This document shows, piece by piece, positions 8,505-15,812 of a stretch of DNA of 64,000 bases. The stretch spans positions 124,001 to 188,000 of the forward strand of contig NZ_PGGW01000071.1 in the NCBI RefSeq assembly GCF_002794255.1, given 5' to 3'. Below the pieces are notes generated by a model, which saw nothing but the letters and a program-made list of their open reading frames with translations, did not search any database and was not told the origin of the DNA. The position numbers were made by a program, and so were the translations under genes. This DNA comes from Streptomyces carminius (GTDB taxonomy: Bacteria > Actinomycetota > Actinomycetes > Streptomycetales > Streptomycetaceae). The first letter of the stretch is position 1, and each line of letters starts with the position of its first letter.

Positions 8505-9107
8505 TCAGTCGAACCGGACGCTGCGCAGCGTGGTCCGGGCCCGGCGCATCCGCTGCCGCAGCGCGCCGCCGGTGTACGGGGCGATCCGCAGCCCCGCCGC
8601 GGCCGCGACCGCCTCGGCGGCGCGCGGCAGGGGGAGGTCGTCGGTGTGGACGTGCTCGGCGAACTCCGGTCCGCGCAGCGCCGTCAGACAGCGGTCCAGC
8701 TGCCCGGCCGCCCAGCGGTCGGCCGCCAGCCCGGGCAGCGGCCCGCGCCCGCGCAGCCGGCGCAGCACCGTCTCCCGCTCGGCCAGCAGCGTCACATGGC
8801 GCACCTGGTGACCGCCGGTGCGCAGGGCCCCGACGATCTCCTCGAAGTACTGCGGCACCACCAGCGTCATCGGGACGATCACCGGGCCGTCGTGCCGGCG
8901 CAGCAGATGGTCCAGCACCTCGCGCACACCGTGCCGCCAGACGGGGAAGTCCTGGAAGTCGTCCCGCAGGGCGCGCGGCAGCATGCGGTGGATGCCGAAG
9001 CCCAGCAGCTCCGGATCGCTGACGGTGCTGCCCGGCAGCCGCCGCGCCAGCTCGTGGGCGGTGTGCGTCTTGCCGACGCCGAACGGTCCGTTGATCCAGA
9101 GGAGCAC
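8505..9107 (-). CDS. TmrB-like P-loop ATPase/nucleotide kinase
   Basis: The 200-residue protein opens with a P-loop (WINGPFGVGKTHTAHELA). Segments DPELLGFGIHRMLP, VIVPMTLVVPQYFEEIV and RHVTLLAERETVLRRLRGRG follow the order seen in TmrB-type proteins and small nucleotide kinases. Bacillus TmrB binds and neutralises tunicamycin; actinobacterial relatives are mostly uncharacterised. The paired Arg in the lid-like RRLRGRG segment fits a kinase fold. No membrane anchor is obvious. It lies between rsgA and a conserved hypothetical gene on the same strand. A resistance role is only a possibility. Confidence 0.75.
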   Translation of the reverse strand: MLLWINGPFGVGKTHTAHELARRLPGSTVSDPELLGFGIHRMLPRALRDDFQDFPVWRHGVREVLDHLLRRHDGPVIVPMTLVVPQYFEEIVGALRTGGHQVRHVTLLAERETVLRRLRGRGPLPGLAADRWAAGQLDRCLTALRGPEFAEHVHTDDLPLPRAAEAVAAAAGLRIAPYTGGALRQRMRRARTTLRSVRFD

Positions 9108-9176
9108 GGGAGCGACGGTAGCAGCCGGACCACCGCCGCCCCGCGCGTTCCGGAAACGGTCCGGGAACGGTCCGGC

Positions 9177-10292
9177 CTACCGCCGCGGGCCGCGTTTGCG
9201 TTCCGCCATGTGCCGGCCGAGCGCCTGCTTCCGCTTCCAGTCGCGCCGCAGCTCGGCCCGTAGCCGGGCGTCGGCGCGGGCGGCGAGGTACTCGTTCTCG
9301 CGCAGCAGCTTGCGGTAGCTGTCCAGGCGGCGCCCGGGCAGGGTGCCGTCGTCGACGGCGGCGAGGACGGCACAGCCGGGTTCGGCGGTGTGCGCGCAGT
9401 CGGGGAAGCGGCACTCGCGCGCCAGTTCCCCGATGTCGGCGAAGGTGCGGTCGACGCCGTCCCCGGCGTCCCACAGTCCGACGCCGCGCAGTCCCGGTGT
9501 GTCGATGAGGACGCCGCCGCCGGGGAGGAGGAACAGTTCGCGGCTGGTCGTGGTGTGCCGCCCCTTGCCGTCCCGGTCCCGGGCCTCCCGCACGGCTGTC
9601 ACCTCCTGGCCGACCAGTGCGTTGACCAGGGTGGACTTGCCCGCGCCGGACTGCCCGAGCAGGACGGCGGTGCCCTCGCGCAGGGCGGCGGCGAGCGCGT
9701 CCAGGCCCGCGCCGGTGCGGGCGCTGACGGGCAGCACCGGTACCCCCGGCGCGGCGGTCTCGGCGTCGGCGGCGACATGCCCGGTGTCCGGGGCGAGGTC
9801 GGCCTTGGTGAGGACGACCAGCGGCTGGGCGCCGCTCTCCCAGGCCAGGGCGAGGAAGCGCTCCAGCCGGCCCAGGTCGGGTTCGGCGGCGAGGGAGACG
9901 GCGACCACGGCGTGGTCGACGTTGGCGGCCAGCACCTGGCCCTCGGCGCGTTTGGAGGAGGTGGACCGTACGAAGGCGGTGCGCCGGGGCAGCAGGGCGC
10001 GTACCTCGGGCAGGCCGTGGGTGCCGGGGCCGAGGGCGGCCCAGTCGCCGGTGCAGACGGTGCGCACCGGGTCGGGGCCGGTGACGGAGGCGCTGTCGGC
10101 CCGTACGGTGCCGTCGGCGGTGACGGCGTCGCACCGGCCGCGGTCCACCCGGACCACCCGGGCGGGGGTCAGGCCCTGCCGCCCGTGGGGGGCGAAGGAC
10201 TCGGCGGTGCGCTCGTCCCAGCCGTAGCGGGCGAGCGGGTGTGCGGAGGAGTGAGAGGCGTGGGTGGCGTGGGTGGCGTCGGAAAAGCTCAA
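9177..10292 (-). CDS. rsgA: Ribosome small subunit-dependent GTPase A
   Basis: RsgA matures 30S subunits and controls ribosome assembly. The GTPase is circularly permuted as usual: G4 (VLTKADLA), then G5, the P-loop GQSGAGKSTLVNAL and G3 (DTPGLRGVGLW). A C-terminal zinc knuckle follows (CRFPDCAHTAEPGC). The N-terminal OB domain occupies residues about 25-130, and the tail is basic (WKRKQALGRHMAERKRGPRR). No ATG lies before the OB domain. TTG 10292 gives 371 residues starting SFSDATHA and has GAAGGG nine bases upstream. That ribosome site lies inside a hairpin (10301-10316), and a short leader ORF lies further upstream, so translation may be regulated. Confidence 0.88.
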   Translation of the reverse strand: MSFSDATHATHASHSSAHPLARYGWDERTAESFAPHGRQGLTPARVVRVDRGRCDAVTADGTVRADSASVTGPDPVRTVCTGDWAALGPGTHGLPEVRALLPRRTAFVRSTSSKRAEGQVLAANVDHAVVAVSLAAEPDLGRLERFLALAWESGAQPLVVLTKADLAPDTGHVAADAETAAPGVPVLPVSARTGAGLDALAAALREGTAVLLGQSGAGKSTLVNALVGQEVTAVREARDRDGKGRHTTTSRELFLLPGGGVLIDTPGLRGVGLWDAGDGVDRTFADIGELARECRFPDCAHTAEPGCAVLAAVDDGTLPGRRLDSYRKLLRENEYLAARADARLRAELRRDWKRKQALGRHMAERKRGPRR

Positions 10293-10300
10293 CGCGGATG

Positions 10301-10350
10301 GCCCTTCGGGAAGGGCGGCCCCGGCGGATGGGGCTCCTGGCGAGGAGCCC
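10301..10350 (-). promoter_or_regulatory. Two hairpins in the rsgA leader
   Basis: On the minus strand two perfect stem-loops precede the rsgA start. GGGCTCCT/AGGAGCCC has a 4-base loop (10331-10350). GCCCTT/AAGGGC has a 4-base loop (10301-10316) and contains the presumed rsgA ribosome site. Sequestering the ribosome site in the second hairpin would make initiation depend on what happens upstream. The structure is visible in the sequence; the regulatory role is inferred. Confidence 0.55.
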
Positions 10351-10381
10351 GGAGAGAACCCGGAGAGAACCCGGAGAGAAG
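10350..10381. repeat. Three tandem 11-bp CGGAGAGAACC units
   Basis: CGGAGAGAACC occurs at 10350-10360 and 10361-10371, with a third, slightly changed copy from 10372. The complement of this unit is repeated again at 10574-10628, so the two arrays can base-pair in a minus-strand transcript around the intervening leader ORF. Confidence 0.8.
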
Positions 10382-10386
10382 GGGTG

Positions 10387-10461
10387 TCAGCCGGAGACCG
10401 CGGAAGTGGGACTGGCGGGCTGCTGGCCGTGGGCGGGCCCCACGGCGGCGACGGCGGCCAT
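10387..10461 (-). CDS. Short leader ORF upstream of rsgA (24 residues)
   Basis: ATG 10461 is preceded by AGGAGG with an 8-base spacer, one of the best ribosome sites in the window. The frame encodes 24 residues (begins MAAVAAVGPAHGQQ, ends SAVSG) and stops at 10387, 94 bases before the rsgA TTG. The product has no recognisable domain. A strong ribosome site on a tiny frame, followed by hairpins and then a weak TTG gene, suggests a regulatory uORF controlling rsgA. Translation is not proven, and I know of no described equivalent. Confidence 0.5.
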   Translation of the reverse strand: MAAVAAVGPAHGQQPASPTSAVSG

Positions 10462-10573
10462 GGTCTCCACCTCCTGTTCTCCGGTCGGCGACGGTGTGTA
10501 CGGATGCGCGGGGAGCGGCGCTCCCGTGCCGCGGGCGACTCTAGGAGAGCGCGGCGCCCCGGCACCACTCCTT

Positions 10574-10628
10574 TTCTCTCCGGTTTCTCTCCGGCGTTCT
10601 CTCCGGCGCTTTCTCCGGCGTTTTCTCC
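10574..10628. repeat. Tandem 12-bp TTCTCTCCGGCG-type repeats
   Basis: About four and a half degenerate copies of TTCTCTCCGGCG run from 10574 to 10628. They are the reverse complement of the CGGAGAGAA units at 10350-10381. On the minus strand they read GGAGAGAA, resembling a series of ribosome-binding sites. Between this array and the SPW gene (10629-10726) I see only the promoter region and ribosome site of that gene. Confidence 0.75.
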
Positions 10629-10726
10629 CCGCGAGGTGGTCCGGATGGCCCGGCGAGGGAGACATAAGAGGTCATCCGGGTGAAAATTGGAGCGTAAGGA
10701 TTAAAACCTCAGAGGAGGTGGCTCAC

Positions 10727-11161
10727 ATGGCCACACCCACGTCGCGCATCGAGGAACACCCCGACCTGGTGGGGATGCGGGCGCGCTACGCACGGGCGTC
10801 GACGACGCCGACGGCACAGGGGCTGGAGTCCCTGACCCTGCTGGCGGGGCTGTTCCTGCTGGTCTCGCCCTGGATCGTGGGCTTCACCCGGTTCGACGCG
10901 CTGACCGTCAACAACTTCGTCACCGGCATCGCACTCGCCGTGATCGGCCTGGCCCTCGGCGTGGCCTTCGAGCGCGCCTACGGTCTGAGCTGGGCCGTGT
11001 GCGCGCTCGGCGCCTGGACGGTCCTCTCCCCCTGGCTGGTGTCGGGCAACGTGGACACCACCCGGACGATCCTCACCAACGTGATCACCGGAGGCATCGT
11101 CTTCCTCCTCGGACTGGCGCTCCTGGCCGTCGGCAGGAAGGGCGGCAAGAAGAACGGCTGA
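10727..11161 (+). CDS. SPW-repeat membrane protein
   Basis: A 144-residue protein with four hydrophobic helices in two similar halves. Each half carries an SPW motif (LLVSPWIVGF near residue 45, VLSPWLVSG near residue 105), the hallmark of the SPW repeat family. The function of the family is unknown, although it is widespread in actinobacteria and often linked to stress conditions. Start ATG 10727 has a near-ideal ribosome site AGGAGG (10713-10718). The C-terminus is basic (GRKGGKKNG), consistent with a cytoplasmic tail. The gene is divergent from the rsgA leader. Confidence 0.88.
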   Translation: MATPTSRIEEHPDLVGMRARYARASTTPTAQGLESLTLLAGLFLLVSPWIVGFTRFDALTVNNFVTGIALAVIGLALGVAFERAYGLSWAVCALGAWTVLSPWLVSGNVDTTRTILTNVITGGIVFLLGLALLAVGRKGGKKNG

Positions 11162-11294
11162 CGCGGGAGGGGATGAGCGGCACACCACGACCGGAACGGG
11201 TCCGGTGCCCGCGCGGAGCGGACCGGCCGGGCACCGGGCCCGGGCACCGGCCGCCGTGGCGGTCCCGCCGGGCCGGCTCGCGGCCCCGGGCCGG

Positions 11295-12443
11295 TCAGTC
11301 GTCCCTGGGGCGGGAGCGCAGCCGGGACCGCAGCCGGGAGCGTACGTCGGCGGGCGGCAGGAACTTCGTCCAGCGCTCGGGGAACTCCGCGGGCGGCTCG
11401 CCCGCCTCCTCGCCGTCACCGTCGCCGCCCTCGGCTCCCCGCATCGCGCGCCGCGCCGCCGCGGCGGCGACGACCTCGGCGGCGGCCTGCTCCCGGGCGC
11501 GCTCGGTGGCACGGCGGGCGGCGGCCGTGGACACCGAGGGCCACACGTGGTCGATGGCGGCGTTGACGGCCGCGCCGACCAGGACGGCGAAGGCGGAGAC
11601 GCCGATCCACAGCAGTACGGCCACCGGCGCGGCCAGTGAGCCGTACAGCGTCGGGCCGTCCACCGTGCGGGTGAGGTAGAAACGCAGCAGGGCGCTGCCC
11701 AGGATCCACATCAGCAGGGCCACCAGGGCGCCGGGGACGTCCTCCACCCAGGGCGAGCGGACGGGCACGGAGACGTGGTAGAGGGTGGTCAGGAAGGCGA
11801 TGGACGCCACCACCACCACGGGCCAGTACAGCAGCGGCAGCAGCAGTTCCAGTTGCGGGATCCAGCCGATCAGCGCGTCCGGGCCGACGATCAGCAGCGG
11901 CAGGGCGACCGCGCCCAGCGGCAGGGCGGCCAGGTACAGCACGAAGGCCAGCAGCCGGGTCGCCACGATGCCCCGGTGGCCGTCGAGCCCGTACATCACG
12001 GTGATGGTGTCGATGAAGACGTTCATCGTGCGGGAGCCGGACCACAGGGCCAGCGCGAAGCCGACCGAGATCACGTCGGGCCGGCCGCCCTCGATCACGT
12101 CGTCGATCAGCGGTTCGGCCAGCTGGCTGACGCCCCGGTCGGACAGGACGGTGGCGGAGGCGTTCAGGAGGTTGGTGCGGACGCTGTCGATGCTGTCGGT
12201 GCCGATCCAGGCGTCGAGGTAGCCCAGCAGCCCGATCAGGCCGAGCAGCAGCGGCGGCAGCGACAGCAGGGTGAAGAAGGCGGCCTCGGCCGCCAGCCCC
12301 AGGATCCGGTACTCCATGGCGGAGTTGACGGTGTCCTTCAGCAGCAGCCAGGCGAGCTTCCGTTTGGGGACGTCGCGGTACAGGGCGCGGGCCCTGCGCA
12401 GGGTGCTCCGGGACTGCTGGGGAGGTGTCGGGGCTGCTTGCAC
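11295..12443 (-). CDS. YihY/BrkB-family inner membrane protein
   Basis: The 382-residue protein matches the YihY/virulence-factor BrkB family, with about six membrane helices between residues 30 and 300. Family features include AAEAAFFTLLSLPPLLLGLIG early on, FALALWSGSRTMNVFIDTITVMYG in the middle, and a last pair of helices ending in AAVNAAIDH. The C-terminal 80 residues are charged and Ala/Arg-rich, probably cytoplasmic. The family has been called a tRNA-processing or serum-resistance factor, but neither role is secure. GTG 12443 is the only reasonable start before the first helix; its ribosome site is poor. It lies downstream of pflA on the same strand. Confidence 0.85.
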   Translation of the reverse strand: MQAAPTPPQQSRSTLRRARALYRDVPKRKLAWLLLKDTVNSAMEYRILGLAAEAAFFTLLSLPPLLLGLIGLLGYLDAWIGTDSIDSVRTNLLNASATVLSDRGVSQLAEPLIDDVIEGGRPDVISVGFALALWSGSRTMNVFIDTITVMYGLDGHRGIVATRLLAFVLYLAALPLGAVALPLLIVGPDALIGWIPQLELLLPLLYWPVVVVASIAFLTTLYHVSVPVRSPWVEDVPGALVALLMWILGSALLRFYLTRTVDGPTLYGSLAAPVAVLLWIGVSAFAVLVGAAVNAAIDHVWPSVSTAAARRATERAREQAAAEVVAAAAARRAMRGAEGGDGDGEEAGEPPAEFPERWTKFLPPADVRSRLRSRLRSRPRDD

Positions 12444-12556
12444 GCCCTTAACGTATCCGGCCCGCCGCGGCCGGTTCACACCGTGGCCCACCTGCGGGCT
12501 CTCCCGGTGTACGGTGCGGGCCCGGGCCGGGCCGGCCCGCCCCCGGCCCGCGTCGC

Positions 12557-13414
12557 TCACACCGCGTACAGGCCGTGCGCGGCGAAGATCCCCCGGGCCT
12601 GCGCCACCTGTCCGGGGGTGGGGGCGGGAGTGTCGGCCAGCGGGAAGGTGCGGCCGACGGCCTTCCACTTGGCGGCGCCCAGTTTGTGGAAGGGCAGCAC
12701 GTCCACCCGGGAGACGTTGCCGAGCGAGGCGGTGAAGGCGGCGACGCCCTCGATGTTGCCGGGGTCGTCGGTCAGCCCGGGGACCAGCACGAACCGCACC
12801 CACACCTCCTTGCCCAGCAGCGCCAGCCGGCGGGCGAAGTCGACGGTGGGGCCGATCTCGCCCCGGCCGCCGGTGACCTTCCGGTACAGGGCCGGGTCCC
12901 AGGACTTGATGTCCAGCAGCACCAGGTCGGTGTCGGCCAGCAGCGCGTCGGAGGCCCGCGCGCCGAGGAAGCCGGAGGTGTCCAGGGCGGTGTGCAGCCC
13001 CAGCTCGTGCCTGAAGCGGTGCAGCAGCTCCCCGGCGAAGACCGGCTGGAGCAGCGGCTCGCCGCCGCTGAGCGTGGCGCCGCCGCCCGCGGCGCGGATG
13101 AAGGCGGTGTACTTGGCGGCCTCGGCGACGATCTCGTCGGCGGCGGTGCGGCGGCCGTTGCGCAGTTGCCAGGTGTCGGGGTTGTGGCAGTACAGGCAGG
13201 CCAGCGGGCAGCCGGCCAGGAAGGTGACGAAGCGGGCACCGGGACCGTCCACGCCGGTGGACAGGTCCCAGGAGTGCACCGAGCCGGTCACCGGGCGGCG
13301 GGTGGCCGCCCCGGCGGGGGTCGCGGCCCCCGCCGGCGCGGTCTCCCGGACGCGCTCCGTGCCCGGTCCCGTGCCGGGTCCCGTGCCGGGTCCCGTGTTG
13401 ACGGGTGCGGTCAT
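12557..13414 (-). CDS. pflA: Pyruvate formate-lyase-activating enzyme
   Basis: A radical SAM enzyme that makes the glycyl radical on PflB. The 4Fe-4S motif is CPLACLYC (C-x3-C-x2-C), followed by NPDTW as in PflA. Downstream are the GGGATLSGGEPLLQ segment that binds SAM, and VLLDIKSWDP. The N-terminal 25 residues are an Ala/Thr/Gly-rich extension with a GTGPGTGPGT repeat. The start ATG (13414-13412) shares one base with the pflB stop (TGATG), so the two are translationally coupled. Length (285 residues) exceeds E. coli PflA (246) mainly because of that extension. Confidence 0.93.
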   Translation of the reverse strand: MTAPVNTGPGTGPGTGPGTERVRETAPAGAATPAGAATRRPVTGSVHSWDLSTGVDGPGARFVTFLAGCPLACLYCHNPDTWQLRNGRRTAADEIVAEAAKYTAFIRAAGGGATLSGGEPLLQPVFAGELLHRFRHELGLHTALDTSGFLGARASDALLADTDLVLLDIKSWDPALYRKVTGGRGEIGPTVDFARRLALLGKEVWVRFVLVPGLTDDPGNIEGVAAFTASLGNVSRVDVLPFHKLGAAKWKAVGRTFPLADTPAPTPGQVAQARGIFAAHGLYAV

Positions 13415-15762
13415 CACAGTGCTCCGTGGAAGGTGCGGTTGATGACGTCGAGCTGCTGCTCGCGGGTGAGCCGGACGAAGTTCACCGCGTAGCCGCTGAC
13501 CCGGACGGTCAGCTGCGGGTAGTTCTCCGGGTGCGCCATGGCGTCCAGCAGGGTGTCCCGGTCCAGGACGTTGACGTTCATGTGGAAGCCGCCCGAGGCG
13601 GTGTAGCCGTCCAGCACCCCGGCGAGGTTCCCGGCCCGCTCCTCGGGGGTGCGGCCCAGGGCGTCGGGGGTGATGGTGTTGGTCAGCGAGATGCCGTCCT
13701 CCGCGTCGGCGTAGTCCAGCTTGGCCACCGACAGGGCCGAGGCGATGTAGCCGTGCCGGTCCCGGCCGTTCATCGGGTTGGCGCCCGGCGCGAAGGGGGT
13801 GCCGGCGCGGCGGCCGTCGGGGGTGTTGCCGGTCTTCTTCCCGTAGACGACGTTGGAGGTGATGGTGAGCACCGACTGGGTGTGCACCGCGTCGCGGTAG
13901 GTGGTATGGCGGCGCACCTTGGCCATGAAGCCGTGGACCAGGCCGCGGGCGATCTCGTCGGCCCGGTCGTCGTTGTTGCCGTACGCCGGGTAGTCGCCCT
14001 CGACGGCGTAGTCGACGGCCAGCCCGGTGGCGTCGCGGATCACCCGCACCCTGGCGTGCTTGATCGCCGAGAGCGAGTCGGCGGCGACCGACAGGCCGGC
14101 GATGCCGCAGGCCATGGTGCGCAGCACCGCGCGGTCGTGCAGGGCCATCTCCAGCCGCTCGTAGGCGTAACGGTCGTGCATGTAGTGGATGACGTTGAGG
14201 GCGTGGACGTAGGTCCTCGCCAGCCACTCCAGCATCGCGTCGTAGCGCTCGGCGACGGTGGCGTAGTCCAGGTACTCGCCCTCGACCGGGCGGAAGCCCT
14301 TGACGACCAGCTCGCCGGTCAGCTCGTCGCGGCCGCCGTTGATGGCGTAGAGCAGGGCCTTGGCGACGTTGACGCGGGCACCGAAGAACTGCATCTGCTT
14401 GCCGGTGGCCATCGCCGAGACGCAGCAGGCGATGGCGGTGTCGTCGCCGTACCTGGGGCGCATCAGCTCGTCGGACTCGAACTGCAGGGCGCTGGTGTCG
14501 ACGGCGACCTTGGCGGCGAAGTCCTTGAAGCCCCTGGGCAGCGCCTGCGACCAGAAGACCGTCAGGTTGGGCTCGGGGGCCGGGCCCAGGTTGTAGAGGG
14601 TCTGCAGGGCGCGGAAGGTGGTGCGGGTGACCAGCGGGCGGCCGTCCTCGCCCATCCCGGCCAGCGACCAGGTGACCCAGGTCGGGTCGCCGGAGTAGAG
14701 CGAGTTGTACTCGGGGGTGCGCAGGAAGCGGACGATGCGGAGCTTGATCACGAAGTCGTCGACCAGCTCCTGTGCGCCGCTCTCGGTGAGCAGCCCCTGC
14801 TCGATGTCGCGCTGGAGGTAGACGTCGAGGAAGGCGTCGAGCCGGCCGATGGACATCGCCGCGCCGTTCTGCTCCTTCACGGCGGCCAGGTAGCCGAAGT
14901 ACAGCCACTGGACGGCCTCGCGGCCGGTGGCGGCGGGCCGGGAGATGTCGTACCCGTAGGAGGCGGCCATCTCCTTCAGCTCGCGCAGCGCCCTGATCTG
15001 CTCGGCGTTCTCCTCCCGGTCGCGGATGACCTCCTCGCTGGGCCAGCGGTCGTCGAGCAGCCGCCGGTCGGCCTGCTTGTCGGCGATCAGCCGGTCCACG
15101 CCGTACAGGGCGACGCGGCGGTAGTCGCCGATGATGCGGCCGCGGCCGTAGGCGTCGGGCAGGCCGGTGATGATGCCCGCCGAGCGGCAGGCGCGGATCT
15201 CGGGGGTGTAGGCGTCGAAGACGCCGTCGTTGTGGGTCTTGCGGTAGGTGGTGAAGATCTCCTTCACCCGCTGGTCGGGCTCGTGGCCGTACGCCTTCAG
15301 CGCCGCCTCGACCATCCGCCAGCCGCCCGCCGGCATGATCGCCCGCTTGAGCGGGGTGTCGGTCTGCAGGCCGACGATCAGGTCGAGGTCCTTGTCGATG
15401 TAGCCGGGGCCGAAGGCGGTGATGGCCGAGGGGGTGGCGGTGTCCACGTCGTGGATGCCGCGCTCCCGCTCGGCGGGGAACATCGCCAGGAGCTTCTCCC
15501 ACACGGCGGTGGTGCGGTGGGTGGGGCCGGCGAGGAAGGCGCCGTCGCCCTCGTAGGGGGTGTAGTTGTGCTGGACGAAGTCGCGGACGTCGATCGCGTC
15601 CCGCCACAGGCCGCCCCGGAAGCCCTTCCAGGCGCCCTCGACGGTGTGCCGGGCGGGGGTGGCGGCCGGGTCGGCTGCCGGGGTGGCCGGGGTGCCGGGG
15701 GTGGCGTCGCGGTCGTCGCCGGTGGAGCGGTGCGGGCTCTGCGGCTGCGGAATGGTGGTCAT
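13414..15762 (-). CDS. pflB: Formate C-acetyltransferase (pyruvate formate-lyase)
   Basis: The 782-residue enzyme converts pyruvate and CoA to acetyl-CoA and formate without NAD reduction. The catalytic cysteine pair is present in AIACCVSAM (Cys446-Cys447), and the glycyl-radical motif RVSGYAV carries Gly757 near the C-terminus. Length is close to E. coli PflB (760), with an extra Pro/Ala/Thr-rich N-terminus of about 30 residues. Start ATG 15762 has AGGAG seven bases upstream. It sits 50 bases behind adhE and overlaps pflA, so adhE-pflB-pflA is one operon for oxygen-limited pyruvate disposal. The glycyl radical is destroyed by oxygen, which is notable in an aerobic genus. Confidence 0.95.
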   Translation of the reverse strand: MTTIPQPQSPHRSTGDDRDATPGTPATPAADPAATPARHTVEGAWKGFRGGLWRDAIDVRDFVQHNYTPYEGDGAFLAGPTHRTTAVWEKLLAMFPAERERGIHDVDTATPSAITAFGPGYIDKDLDLIVGLQTDTPLKRAIMPAGGWRMVEAALKAYGHEPDQRVKEIFTTYRKTHNDGVFDAYTPEIRACRSAGIITGLPDAYGRGRIIGDYRRVALYGVDRLIADKQADRRLLDDRWPSEEVIRDREENAEQIRALRELKEMAASYGYDISRPAATGREAVQWLYFGYLAAVKEQNGAAMSIGRLDAFLDVYLQRDIEQGLLTESGAQELVDDFVIKLRIVRFLRTPEYNSLYSGDPTWVTWSLAGMGEDGRPLVTRTTFRALQTLYNLGPAPEPNLTVFWSQALPRGFKDFAAKVAVDTSALQFESDELMRPRYGDDTAIACCVSAMATGKQMQFFGARVNVAKALLYAINGGRDELTGELVVKGFRPVEGEYLDYATVAERYDAMLEWLARTYVHALNVIHYMHDRYAYERLEMALHDRAVLRTMACGIAGLSVAADSLSAIKHARVRVIRDATGLAVDYAVEGDYPAYGNNDDRADEIARGLVHGFMAKVRRHTTYRDAVHTQSVLTITSNVVYGKKTGNTPDGRRAGTPFAPGANPMNGRDRHGYIASALSVAKLDYADAEDGISLTNTITPDALGRTPEERAGNLAGVLDGYTASGGFHMNVNVLDRDTLLDAMAHPENYPQLTVRVSGYAVNFVRLTREQQLDVINRTFHGAL

Positions 15763-15812
15763 CGCTGGCTCCTGAAGGGGTGGGTCAGGCGGTGGTGGGC
15801 GGCGGGACCGGG

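Noticed and set aside
12557..15607. Minus-strand frame of about 1016 codons that seems to fuse pflA to an unknown protein
   Set aside because: The N-terminal two thirds is pflB in the wrong frame. The real pflA begins at ATG 13414, overlapping the pflB stop.
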